Shown here in pieces: positions 43,724 through 51,737 of a stretch of 64,000 nt of DNA (position 1 is the stretch's first letter; every line of letters starts with the position of its first letter). Both the position numbers and the translations under genes were made by a program. The stretch is from positions 62,001 to 126,000 of the forward strand of contig CAYYPL010000004.1 in the NCBI GenBank assembly GCA_964473555.1, in the 5' to 3' direction. This DNA comes from UBA11400 sp964473555. Lineage in GTDB: Bacteria; Bacteroidota; Rhodothermia; Balneolales; HLUCCA01. Below the pieces are notes generated by a model. That model was not told the DNA's origin and searched no databases. It was given only the letters and a program-made list of their open reading frames with translations.

Positions 43724-45835
43724 ATGTCAGAATCCTATCGTGCACTAACCCGAAAATATCGTCCGCGCTCATTTGATGATGTTGTTTCTCAAAAGCATAT
43801 CATCAGTACGTTGCGCAACGCCATTGACCAGAACCGCATCTCCCATGCGTATCTGTTTTGTGGTCCGCGTGGCGTTGGTAAGACGACAATGGCCAGGGTT
43901 GTAGCCCGTATGATCAACGGCGTGAGCATGGATATCGACGGCGAAGAACTCGGACGCACACTGGATATTATCGAAATTGATGCTGCTTCGAACAGTGGTG
44001 TTGATGACGTACGGTTACTGCGTGATGGTGTCAGGGTGCCGCCACAACAGGGACGCTTCAAAGTCTACATCATCGATGAGGTTCATATGTTGTCGAAGCC
44101 GGCCTTCAATGCGCTGTTAAAAACGCTGGAGGAACCACCAGAGCACGTAAAATTCATTTTCGCAACGACCGAGCCCCATAAAGTGCTGCCAACGGTCATG
44201 TCAAGGGTGCAGCGATTCGACTTCAGACGTATCAAAGTCAGCGAAATCGTCGACAGACTGAAATTTATCTGTGCTGAGGAAAAAATCACTATCGATGAAG
44301 CCTCATTGCACCTGATTGCACGAAAGGCTGACGGAGCACTTAGAGATGCCCTGAGTATACTGGATCAGGTGATTGCGTTCTGCGGAGACGAGATTGAATA
44401 TGAATCCGTTCTGGATGCACTGAATGTCATAAGTACCGACAGACTCTTTGAGCTTACGGATTGCGTGTTAGACCAGGATGCTTCGCGCGGGATGCAGATT
44501 GTTCATGACCTGATGCTTCAGGGTCATGACATTCAGGAGTTTTTGGTCGCTCTGACCGAGCATATTCGTAATTTGTATTTTTCGCAATTTGCTGGCGGTG
44601 AATCCACCTTGCTTGAAGTTCCCGAAGAAGAACGTGATCGACTTAAGCATGCAGCCAAGGCGTTCAGTGAGCACGATCTGCTGCGCATGATGCATCTCAC
44701 CAGCGAAGCCCAGATAAAAATCCGGGACTCACAACAACCCAGGGTGCTGCTGGAGATATCCATTCTCAAGCTCATCATGATGGACCGCTCCGAAAGCCTC
44801 CAGACTCTACTCGCCGAAGTTCGCGAGCTTAAAAAAAAAACTGATATAAATGGGCTAGCAGATTTTAGTTCACAGAGCACAGCGCACCGTACACAGGCTT
44901 TTGATGGCCAGAAAGTTCAGATAGGGCAGGAAGTGCAGAAAGACGGGAGCAGCGAACAGCGAGCAGAACCCACTCCCCACTCCCCAATCCCTACTTCCCA
45001 CTCCCTAGGAAATGGAGATACTCCCTCATCCATCATCACTCCTCCCTCATCCACTAGCAAAGCTCTCTTCGGTGCTCCGGCGATAAAGAAAAAACCACGG
45101 AATAGCGACGAGGGACAAGAGACGAGGGCGCAGGGCAGCACACAGAGCACGGTTCACAATGCGCAATTAAATGCGGATCAGAAAGTTCAGATAGGGCAGG
45201 AAGTGCAGAAAGACGGGAGCAGCGAACAGCGAGCAGAACCCACTCCCCACTCCCCAATCCCTACTTCCCACTCCCAATCAGAATACAGACGAAAGACGAG
45301 GGATGAGGGATCTGCGCACAAAGAACAAGAAGGTCAGAAAGATCAGACAGTTCAGGAAGAGGGAACCCCCTCCTCCGCTCCTCCGCTTAAAAGCTCTACC
45401 ACAACTACACCTTCTGAACTTTCTGACCCTCGTGCGCAGAAAGCGATGAATGGCTCCAATGCATCTGAGCCACTGTTAGACAGAAATCTCATTGAAAGCA
45501 ACTACAGTGCTTGGATTGATGTCATCCGGGAGGGCGGGCATCAGGTTTTAGCGCTGAGCCTAAGTAAGACTCGATTACTGGAAACGGGAGCGGATTGGAT
45601 TCAACTCGAGTGCCAGGATGATTTTATCGCTCAAATCATTCAAGAACACCAGGAAAAATTGTGCGTGGTGTTCGGAGAATTGATAAATAGAAACGTCTCG
45701 ATCAAAACTAAGGTTTTACAACGCACGAACACACCATCAAATAACGATCCCTATACGTTACTGATGCAGTTGCAACAGGAACGACCCATCGTAAAATCCA
45801 TTGTGGATGTGCTTGGTGCAGAACTTGAATATTAA
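43724..45835 (+). CDS. dnaX: DNA polymerase III subunit gamma/tau with repeat-built linker
   Basis: 703 residues from the ATG at 43724; an upstream ATG at 43607 is inside repeat DNA and gives a non-conserved leader. The clamp-loader AAA+ domain has the P-loop GPRGVGKTT at 47-55, Walker B YIIDEVHML, and sensor segments. The four-Cys zinc module usual after the P-loop helix is absent (MINGVSMDIDGEEL occupies it). Domain III ends near residue 369, exactly at a run of ten A. Residues about 383-567 are encoded by heptad-repeat DNA. The tau-like C-terminal domain (about 570-703) is conserved in type. It starts the dnaX-ybaB-recR set. Confidence 0.95.
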   Translation: MSESYRALTRKYRPRSFDDVVSQKHIISTLRNAIDQNRISHAYLFCGPRGVGKTTMARVVARMINGVSMDIDGEELGRTLDIIEIDAASNSGVDDVRLLRDGVRVPPQQGRFKVYIIDEVHMLSKPAFNALLKTLEEPPEHVKFIFATTEPHKVLPTVMSRVQRFDFRRIKVSEIVDRLKFICAEEKITIDEASLHLIARKADGALRDALSILDQVIAFCGDEIEYESVLDALNVISTDRLFELTDCVLDQDASRGMQIVHDLMLQGHDIQEFLVALTEHIRNLYFSQFAGGESTLLEVPEEERDRLKHAAKAFSEHDLLRMMHLTSEAQIKIRDSQQPRVLLEISILKLIMMDRSESLQTLLAEVRELKKKTDINGLADFSSQSTAHRTQAFDGQKVQIGQEVQKDGSSEQRAEPTPHSPIPTSHSLGNGDTPSSIITPPSSTSKALFGAPAIKKKPRNSDEGQETRAQGSTQSTVHNAQLNADQKVQIGQEVQKDGSSEQRAEPTPHSPIPTSHSQSEYRRKTRDEGSAHKEQEGQKDQTVQEEGTPSSAPPLKSSTTTTPSELSDPRAQKAMNGSNASEPLLDRNLIESNYSAWIDVIREGGHQVLALSLSKTRLLETGADWIQLECQDDFIAQIIQEHQEKLCVVFGELINRNVSIKTKVLQRTNTPSNNDPYTLLMQLQQERPIVKSIVDVLGAELEY
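44831..44840 (+). other. Ten-A slippery run, probable programmed slippage site
   Basis: A10 encodes Lys370-372 and begins Thr373. In the -1 frame the next codons are AAC then TGA (44842-44844); in the +1 frame TAA follows at 44847. Either slip would release a product of about 373 residues comprising domains I-III only, matching gamma in E. coli (A AAA AAG) or in Thermus (A9 transcriptional slippage). Confidence 0.75.
44870..45420 (+). repeat. Repeat mosaic within the dnaX coding region
   Basis: It contains two exact 97-bp copies at 44909-45005 and 45179-45275 (spacing 270 bp, 90 codons, same frame). Each encodes 32 identical residues starting QKVQIGQEVQKDG and ending PIPTSHS. Between and around them are CACAGAGCAC units, GACGAGGG/GATGAGGG units and TCAGAAA/TCAGACA units, all matching intergenic modules elsewhere in the window. 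The frame is kept open throughout. Confidence 0.93.
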
Positions 45836-45862
45836 TCATAGATCACTACAGGAGAAATAACC

Positions 45863-46201
45863 ATGAATATGGCCGATATGTTTGGTAAAGTGCAGGAAAT
45901 GCAGCGAAAAATGGAAGAAACCAAGGCGAATCTGGGTAAAATCGAGGTTCAGTCGGAGGTTGGCGGCGGAATGGTACGCGTGACAGCAAATGGAAATCGT
46001 GAGTTGATCAGCATCAAAATCGACAAGGATGTAATCGATCCAGCTGACCCCGAAATGCTCGAAGATCTGATTGTAGCGGGCGTGAACAAGGCACTGTCAG
46101 AAGCCGACCGAGTTGCCAAAGAAAAGATGATGGAGGTCACCCGAGACATGATTCCAGGCGGAGGCATCCCCGGTATGGATTTATCAAAATTTGGGTTATA
46201 A
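45863..46201 (+). CDS. ybaB: YbaB/EbfC family nucleoid-associated protein
   Basis: 112 residues. The start MNMADMFGKVQEMQRKMEE, the VTANGNRELISIKIDKDV core and the Gly-rich C-terminus (GGGIPGMDLSKFGL) are diagnostic. It binds DNA as a tweezer-like dimer and is linked functionally to RecR-mediated repair. A GGAG ribosome-binding site lies 9 bp upstream. It is flanked by dnaX and recR in the conserved order. Confidence 0.95.
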   Translation: MNMADMFGKVQEMQRKMEETKANLGKIEVQSEVGGGMVRVTANGNRELISIKIDKDVIDPADPEMLEDLIVAGVNKALSEADRVAKEKMMEVTRDMIPGGGIPGMDLSKFGL

Positions 46202-46207
46202 GTTAGG

Positions 46208-46330
46208 CAATAGGAAGTGGGAAGTAGGTAGTAGGTTTTCAAACCGTGTACTGTGTACTGTGTACTGTGTACTAAAATAGCTCTCTACTCCCTCATAATT
46301 CCGTTTACTGTTTACCGTTTACTGATAAAA
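46208..46330. repeat. Repeat mosaic between ybaB and recR
   Basis: GGAAGTGGGAAGTAGGTAGTAGG heptads, four consecutive TGTGTAC units (the complement of the AGTACAC module) and TGTTTAC/CGTTTAC units end at the recR ATG. It interrupts an operon that is normally tightly packed. Confidence 0.85.
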
Positions 46331-46936
46331 ATGCACCTCACATCCGAAACCTTAGAACGAGCAATCGAAGAGCTGGCAAAGTTGCCCGGCATGGGACGCA
46401 AATCAGCCCAGCGAATGGCGATGCACTTGCTAAAACAAAGTGATGACCACGTCAATCGTCTGGCTCAATCGTTGTTGGATCTTAAGTCTAAGATTATTTA
46501 CTGTACCGTCTGTTTTACGATAACCGACTCGGATCCGTGTCCGATTTGCTCATCCGAAAAACGTAAAAACGGACAAATCTGCGTGGTTGAGGATCCCAAG
46601 GATGTGTACGTCATCGAAAAAACGAACGAATTCAAGGGACGATATCACGTCCTCGGTGGAGTGATTTCTCCCATGGAAAACATCGGTCCGAATGATATCC
46701 GCATCAAAGAATTGCTAGACCGCATCAATGATGAGTCTCAGGGCATCACCGAAATCATCATGGCCTTGAATCCGGATGCCGAGGGAGAGGCAACTGCCTA
46801 TTACATCAACAAAATGGCCAAAACGTTTGGTGTGAATGTAACCCGCATCGCACACGGTGTTCCTATGGGGACTGAACTCGAATTCATCGATGAAGCGACG
46901 TTGTCCAGGGCGTTTTCGGGCCGGAATACATTCTAA
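46331..46936 (+). CDS. recR: Recombination mediator RecR
   Basis: 201 residues from the ATG at 46331; a longer frame from 46253 would translate repeat DNA and is rejected. The N-terminal helix-hairpin-helix (LAKLPGMGRKSAQRMAMHLL) comes first. The C4 zinc finger follows with C58, C61, C70 and C73. The Toprim domain (ICVVEDPKDVYVIEKT) then leads to the Walker-B-like tail. It acts with RecF/RecO to load RecA on gapped DNA. Confidence 0.96.
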   Translation: MHLTSETLERAIEELAKLPGMGRKSAQRMAMHLLKQSDDHVNRLAQSLLDLKSKIIYCTVCFTITDSDPCPICSSEKRKNGQICVVEDPKDVYVIEKTNEFKGRYHVLGGVISPMENIGPNDIRIKELLDRINDESQGITEIIMALNPDAEGEATAYYINKMAKTFGVNVTRIAHGVPMGTELEFIDEATLSRAFSGRNTF

Positions 46937-46969
46937 AAATGATAATTAATGTTGCTTTTTTTTGTTTAA

Positions 46970-47035
46970 ATCTTAAAACCCTCCATCTGTAAACTATCGT
47001 TAGTAAACTGTTATCTGTTAATCTCAATATCACTG
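46970..47035. repeat. Degenerate TAAACTG/TTATCTG repeat remnant
   Basis: A short run related to the TGTTTAC and TGTTATC modules (CTGTAAACTATCGTTAGTAAACTGTTATCTGTTAATC in part). It is weaker than the other tracts and precedes the glycosyltransferase gene. Confidence 0.5.
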
Positions 47036-47053
47036 CCTTTTAAAAAACTAGAA

Positions 47054-47929
47054 ATGAAGAAAAGACTGGTAGTATTAAAGCAACTTTTCAGTATCTACCA
47101 CGAATTGAAACTCATGATGAGATTATTGTCCTCAATAGGGATCAATAAATTCAAAACTGTACTGTTTTACTCCAATCTTCGCAAAGACGGATCCGGGGCA
47201 CAAATTCACGACGAATTGATGGCCTGCGGATTTTGCTTCGCAAACGGGTTGACGTACGCGGGTACTTCAGCTGCTATAGATTCTATCGTAGGGAATGCGC
47301 TGCGAAGAAAAGTTGGACTTCCAGTGAATCAAACTCCAGATAAACGAGTAAATCTACCATCCGAACTATATCGCGATGACAAAGACCATACGCGTTTTAA
47401 GCGGATCAGTAGCTACTTTTTACAGAAAGCTGGATTCAATGTCCCATCTACACCTGATCAGATTTTCTCTGACACATTTATAGAGCATCTTCGCTTAAGT
47501 TCGTCCTCTGATTGCACCACAATCAGTAACAACGTGGTCATTCATATCAGACGCGGCGATGTTAATCTCACCAATCATCCCAAAAGATTCACGGAGATAG
47601 CCTACTATGTGGATCTGATACAACGTATCAAGGCACACTCTCCTCGATTTAGATTTATTGTTCATAGTGAAAGTCAGAATCTATCTGTTGAAGAGATTCA
47701 GGAACTGGAATCGGTCGGAGCTACGCTAAAATTAGATGCTCTACTCACAGTGGTCTGGGAAGATATGATCAGGGCTGAGATTCTTATACCTGCAAAAAGC
47801 TCATTTTCTTATGTGCCAGCCCTTTTATGTTCCGGGACTGTTGTGTATTCCCCCTTCTGGCACCAGAAACGTTACAACTGGATTGACTATAATCATTTTG
47901 ATGAACATTTAGTTAACATTCCCAGGTAA
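47054..47929 (+). CDS. Alpha-1,2-fucosyltransferase-like glycosyltransferase
   Basis: 291 residues. The central motif VVIHIRRGDV (HxRRGD) and a later nucleotide-sugar binding region are typical of GT11/GT23-type fucosyltransferases with GT-B fold. The N-terminus YSNLRKDGSGAQIHDELMA is similar to the start of these enzymes. No membrane anchor is seen, so it acts in the cytoplasm on an undecaprenyl-linked or protein acceptor. It is the first gene of the 47-64 kb glycan region and lies on the plus strand, unlike most of its neighbours. The acceptor is unknown. Confidence 0.65.
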   Translation: MKKRLVVLKQLFSIYHELKLMMRLLSSIGINKFKTVLFYSNLRKDGSGAQIHDELMACGFCFANGLTYAGTSAAIDSIVGNALRRKVGLPVNQTPDKRVNLPSELYRDDKDHTRFKRISSYFLQKAGFNVPSTPDQIFSDTFIEHLRLSSSSDCTTISNNVVIHIRRGDVNLTNHPKRFTEIAYYVDLIQRIKAHSPRFRFIVHSESQNLSVEEIQELESVGATLKLDALLTVVWEDMIRAEILIPAKSSFSYVPALLCSGTVVYSPFWHQKRYNWIDYNHFDEHLVNIPR

Positions 47930-48027
47930 GTGAGTCTGAAAATATTTCTTTGGTAATAAACGACGACATAATTTACTTATCGACAAACTTAAACATCATA
48001 CTACAGTAAAAAAGGATGAAAATCCCC

Positions 48028-49215
48028 TTACAAATAGCGTTTTTCCGGGTGAGAAATCGACCGATTTCTCGTCATGCTTTCGTATCGGTTTTTGAATTTC
48101 GATAAAACATCGATCACTAAACCTGAGTACTCTCGTTCCGACATCAACATCAAATAATAGCTCCAGATAGGGTGGGTTAATGTAAATCGTCTCGTTTGCT
48201 GAGGTTCCTTGGGAGCATCCTCCCCCGATTTCCAGGTAGCTCGAAGTTGAATTGCGAATTCATCCAAATAGATTGAATCTACAATACCCAGTGATTTCCC
48301 GAGATCGACGACCTGCACGACCCAGGCTGCCGGGAAAATCCCAGAAACCAGCAGCGAACGGATCGATTGGACATCCTCTCTTGTCATTTCTTTCAGCAGA
48401 TTCAATGTGTCCATCAAGTGGACAAGATAGGTTCCTGTAGCCAGATTCGATGCCTGGAACACCTGCTGTACGGAGAATAAGAATCGAGATCGGATGTCCG
48501 GTATCAGCAGTGACCTTGATACAGGTTGCGTTGATTCCTGAGCATGGTTACACAATGTGGCATACAAAACTCGTAAATTGGCGTCTGTTTCTGTGTATAG
48601 TACATACAGCTGACAACTCCGTTTGTCCGATGTATGAACAAAGATGCGTTTTGTTCCCGCGATGCGTTCGGCGAAATACCAGGGAACGGAGTGGGAGAGC
48701 TCATAGCCGGATTCGTCCAATGCTGTTTTTACCTGATCATAGTCCTCGCGTTGTATGAGTACCTCAGCCATCGGGTTGGATCGAAACCAAGTCGGTCCGG
48801 GTTCTCCGATATTCTCAGCTAATCCGTTGATGGCGAATACGTTAACTGGAAGTGTTCTGAATACAGCGTCAATCCGTTGCACATGCTTTCGGAGTAGTTG
48901 ATTTTTGGTCCAGTTGTATTTGGGCAACCCGCTCAGAAAATTAAGATTTTTTGAGCCTACTATTTTCCATGAAGGCATCCAGTGAGTCCGTTGGACCTTT
49001 CGGATGATATGATGCATGATTAAATGGCATCCGTAGGGTAAATCATCATACGTTTCTACATCGCCCCAAAAGGAATCCCATTGACTCCTTTCAATTTCCG
49101 AACTTCCCAAAGCCATCTGTAAAGCCAATCGTTCTTTGACCGAGATCTGTTTCACCCTCGAGGCATCCCCATCAGATGTGCTGAGGGTATATAACAGATC
49201 TCTTCTTTCAGTCAT
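48028..49215 (-). CDS. Nucleotidyltransferase-fold (NTP_transf_5) protein, possibly inactive
   Basis: 395 residues from the ATG at 49215, whose ATGA overlaps the HprK-like stop. The length, the -VFAINGLAENI- segment (family consensus LKG.A), and SNPMAEVLIQREDYDQVKTALDESGYEL align with the NTP_transf_5 family found in lasso-peptide and glycan clusters. The usual DiDLL catalytic pair is replaced by MAEVL here, so both catalytic Asp residues seem lost. It is the last gene of the pqqD1 operon. It may be a binding protein rather than an enzyme. Confidence 0.65.
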   Translation of the reverse strand: MTERRDLLYTLSTSDGDASRVKQISVKERLALQMALGSSEIERSQWDSFWGDVETYDDLPYGCHLIMHHIIRKVQRTHWMPSWKIVGSKNLNFLSGLPKYNWTKNQLLRKHVQRIDAVFRTLPVNVFAINGLAENIGEPGPTWFRSNPMAEVLIQREDYDQVKTALDESGYELSHSVPWYFAERIAGTKRIFVHTSDKRSCQLYVLYTETDANLRVLYATLCNHAQESTQPVSRSLLIPDIRSRFLFSVQQVFQASNLATGTYLVHLMDTLNLLKEMTREDVQSIRSLLVSGIFPAAWVVQVVDLGKSLGIVDSIYLDEFAIQLRATWKSGEDAPKEPQQTRRFTLTHPIWSYYLMLMSEREYSGLVIDVLSKFKNRYESMTRNRSISHPEKRYL

Positions 49216-50288
49216 GATAAACGAATTAAGTGGTCTTTGATACACGCTGCATTCCGTTGGAGTTCAGGGGCTAAATCCAGATAATAACAGGGGATTTTTT
49301 CTGTGAAACTGCGCAAAAAACGATAATTGGATGGACCAGATAACGGAACCCAAATGGAGGTGCTTGGGCCGAATACACGAAATGCATCCGCAGGACTCGC
49401 TGGACTAATTCCATGCTTGATCCCTGATTTTATTCGGGGGATTAAAATACTGCTGATAGGGAGCGTAGTGACCATTTTATCTTTAAGCTCTGGATACAGA
49501 AATGCCAGATTCTTTCCCTTTTTTGCAAACTCATCGGTTCCGACAATCATTTTATTGAAAAAGGGAAACCGGTCTTTTACATCGTGATTTAATTTAACCG
49601 CGTTGTATATGGCAAATGCACGGGGAACCGGATCCAGACTCAACATACATTTATCGTCGCACAAAAATTGCAACTCCGGATTCATCAGGCAGGTCAATGC
49701 CGTCGTTGATTTTCCGGATCCGCTGTTTCCAACCAGAAGCGCACCTTTACCCTGAAATCCGACAACAGCAGCATGCGCCATGTGCCAGCCGGCGTCTTCG
49801 AGAATCCAGTGTATGATCGACTGAAACGGAGTGGCTCGATCGTAAATGGACAGCTCTTCTACACCACGGGTCACCACAACTCCCGATTTAGACGGGATAT
49901 GGTACCAGATTTCGAGTCCGATGGTTGGCGCGTGAAGAAACTTCCAGTACTTCCAGTGAATGAATCCGCGTTGCCCATAACCTGTATACTGGTCATCGGC
50001 TAATGGTGGCGAAGGGATGTCCCCGGCCGATCGGCTTCGGTCTACCCACACAATAGATCCAATCTGAACACCGTCGGCTTCATCACATTTCAGATGCATG
50101 AGAGACGAGAAATAATTTGCCGCGTGTGCCGAGCCGTCGTGGTGAATCATCAATCGACTGCCTTCAACCGGCATCCTGAAACGGCTCGTTACATACTGAT
50201 TTTTGTAAAAATCATATACCAGTTGCATTTGCTGGACATACGCATCGCACGCAGCAGCTTGACCGGGATGTAACACTGGACTACTCAT
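49212..50288 (-). CDS. HPr kinase-like P-loop kinase, copy 1
   Basis: 358 residues. HAAVVGFQGKGALLVGNSGSGKSTTAL carries the P-loop GNSGSGKST at 187-195, and LQFLCDDKCML supplies the acidic Walker B-like pair. This is the arrangement of stand-alone HprK/P-like kinases that in paeninodin-type lasso clusters phosphorylate the precursor tail. The N-terminal ~150 residues are a poorly conserved accessory domain. It overlaps the GT2 gene before it by 8 bp and the nucleotidyltransferase after it by 4 bp. Substrate is inferred to be the PqqD tail or a glycan. Confidence 0.78.
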   Translation of the reverse strand: MSSPVLHPGQAAACDAYVQQMQLVYDFYKNQYVTSRFRMPVEGSRLMIHHDGSAHAANYFSSLMHLKCDEADGVQIGSIVWVDRSRSAGDIPSPPLADDQYTGYGQRGFIHWKYWKFLHAPTIGLEIWYHIPSKSGVVVTRGVEELSIYDRATPFQSIIHWILEDAGWHMAHAAVVGFQGKGALLVGNSGSGKSTTALTCLMNPELQFLCDDKCMLSLDPVPRAFAIYNAVKLNHDVKDRFPFFNKMIVGTDEFAKKGKNLAFLYPELKDKMVTTLPISSILIPRIKSGIKHGISPASPADAFRVFGPSTSIWVPLSGPSNYRFLRSFTEKIPCYYLDLAPELQRNAACIKDHLIRLS

Positions 50289-50991
50289 CTGATGATTCCG
50301 CCTCCGATAGGGATCGTTGCTGATCCAGTTTCAATTTCAGAGCACCAAAATATCCCTTGAACACGTTTGACCGATCTACCCGAGTCATGTTTTGTGCGTG
50401 AACCCTACGATAAGCCAGTGTATCGGGAAACGAATGAAATATCAGGTTCGCAGTCAAAGACCGGGAATACCAATCAATGATGTGATTGACGTGTGGATCC
50501 GTATTAAATTGACCCACCTTAAAAAAGGAATCCCTTTTTATCAATAACGATTGAAGGCTGAATGAGACCTGCGGTTCATCCAACCACTGCATGGTTTCTG
50601 CTGTTGCAACCGATTCAGATGAAGTGAATTGTCGGGTCGCACCGAACACACCGTCAACCTCAGGGTGATTCATCAGATACTGCAGTTGAAGTTCCAGTTT
50701 TTTAGGAGTCCAGAGGTCATCGGCGTCCAAAAAAGCAATAAAAGGTGCGGTGCTGCGCTCGATCCCGAAATTAATGGCACCTGGTTGTTTTACCCTGCCC
50801 GGCTGTAACACCGTAACACCCTCAAAGGCGCGAGCAATAGTGGCCGATTCATCCGTCGATGCGTCATCTATTACCAAGGTATGATGATTGGTAAACGACT
50901 GGTTGCATATACTATCCAGGGCCTGAGCCAGAAACGCTTCACCGTTATGTACGGCTATTATCACATCGACTTTAGAGGTAAAAGGGGTCAC
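50281..50991 (-). CDS. GT2 family glycosyltransferase (a)
   Basis: 236 residues, GT-A fold. DVIIAVHNGEAFLAQALDSICNQ and VIDDASTDES form the nucleotide-sugar site; AFLDADDLW contains the metal-binding DxD. A GTG start overlaps the upstream gene's TGA as GTGA. Together with the two GT2 genes before it, it forms a translationally coupled trio in the pqqD1 operon. Sugar and acceptor are unknown. Confidence 0.9.
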   Translation of the reverse strand: MTPFTSKVDVIIAVHNGEAFLAQALDSICNQSFTNHHTLVIDDASTDESATIARAFEGVTVLQPGRVKQPGAINFGIERSTAPFIAFLDADDLWTPKKLELQLQYLMNHPEVDGVFGATRQFTSSESVATAETMQWLDEPQVSFSLQSLLIKRDSFFKVGQFNTDPHVNHIIDWYSRSLTANLIFHSFPDTLAYRRVHAQNMTRVDRSNVFKGYFGALKLKLDQQRSLSEAESSDE

Positions 50992-51737
50992 ATATCCCCC
51001 ATTGTGCTGGTTTGGATGGTGGAAGAGCCAGAAGTAATTGTCCTTCGGCGAAGCAGTGTTTTATAAACCATTCGAATTGCATCCTTGTGTATGGTTGCAA
51101 CATGTGAAGTTTGATTGTCACTATGGATACGTCTGTCCACCAACACATCTGGATTAAAATCCGTCTCAAGACCTAAGTCGATGGCTCTTACAATCCAATC
51201 TGTATCATATCCCGTTCTCAACGACTCATCAAAAGGTCCGACTTTTAAAAAAACTTCTTTGTACATCATCATACAACTGGGCAGATATCCCGGCTGGGGT
51301 TTGGTCATAAACTCGGGACGAACCCAGGCAGGTGTACCACCATGAAGTTCCTGATATTTTGAATCAACAAAATAATTGTAGTTACAAATGCTATAAGATT
51401 CCTTTTCTGACGAGATTACCCGATCGGACTGCGTCTGTAAATAGGTTGGATGCCATACATCATCGTGATCCAGAAAGGCAATGATACGTCCAGTTGATTC
51501 TGCTGCTGCAGCGTTTCTTGAACTCGCGGGACCCTGGTTGGCTTGTTGTAATACCTTGCAGGGAACCGGTGATTCACTTGCCAGCTGACACATTAGCTCG
51601 AAAGATTCATCAGACGAGCCATCGTCTATGAGAACAATTTCAGCAGGTTGAAGCGTTTGTCCCCAAACGGATTCCAGGGTCGACCTTAAAAAATCTTGCC
51701 CGTTATAAACGGGAATAATGACACTAATCGACTTCAT
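50988..51737 (-). CDS. GT2 family glycosyltransferase (b)
   Basis: 249 residues from the ATG at 51737, which overlaps the preceding stop as ATGA (a frame extending to 51755 is less likely). SVIIPVYNGQDFLRSTLESVWGQ and VLIDDGSSDES are followed by AFLDHDDVWHP, where DHD replaces DAD in the metal motif. It is similar to copies a and c, suggesting local duplication. Confidence 0.9.
   Translation of the reverse strand: MKSISVIIPVYNGQDFLRSTLESVWGQTLQPAEIVLIDDGSSDESFELMCQLASESPVPCKVLQQANQGPASSRNAAAAESTGRIIAFLDHDDVWHPTYLQTQSDRVISSEKESYSICNYNYFVDSKYQELHGGTPAWVRPEFMTKPQPGYLPSCMMMYKEVFLKVGPFDESLRTGYDTDWIVRAIDLGLETDFNPDVLVDRRIHSDNQTSHVATIHKDAIRMVYKTLLRRRTITSGSSTIQTSTMGDM

Noticed and set aside
46253..46330. 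Upstream start for RecR
   Set aside because: It is also repeat-derived; RecR homology begins at MHLTSETLERAIEEL from 46331.
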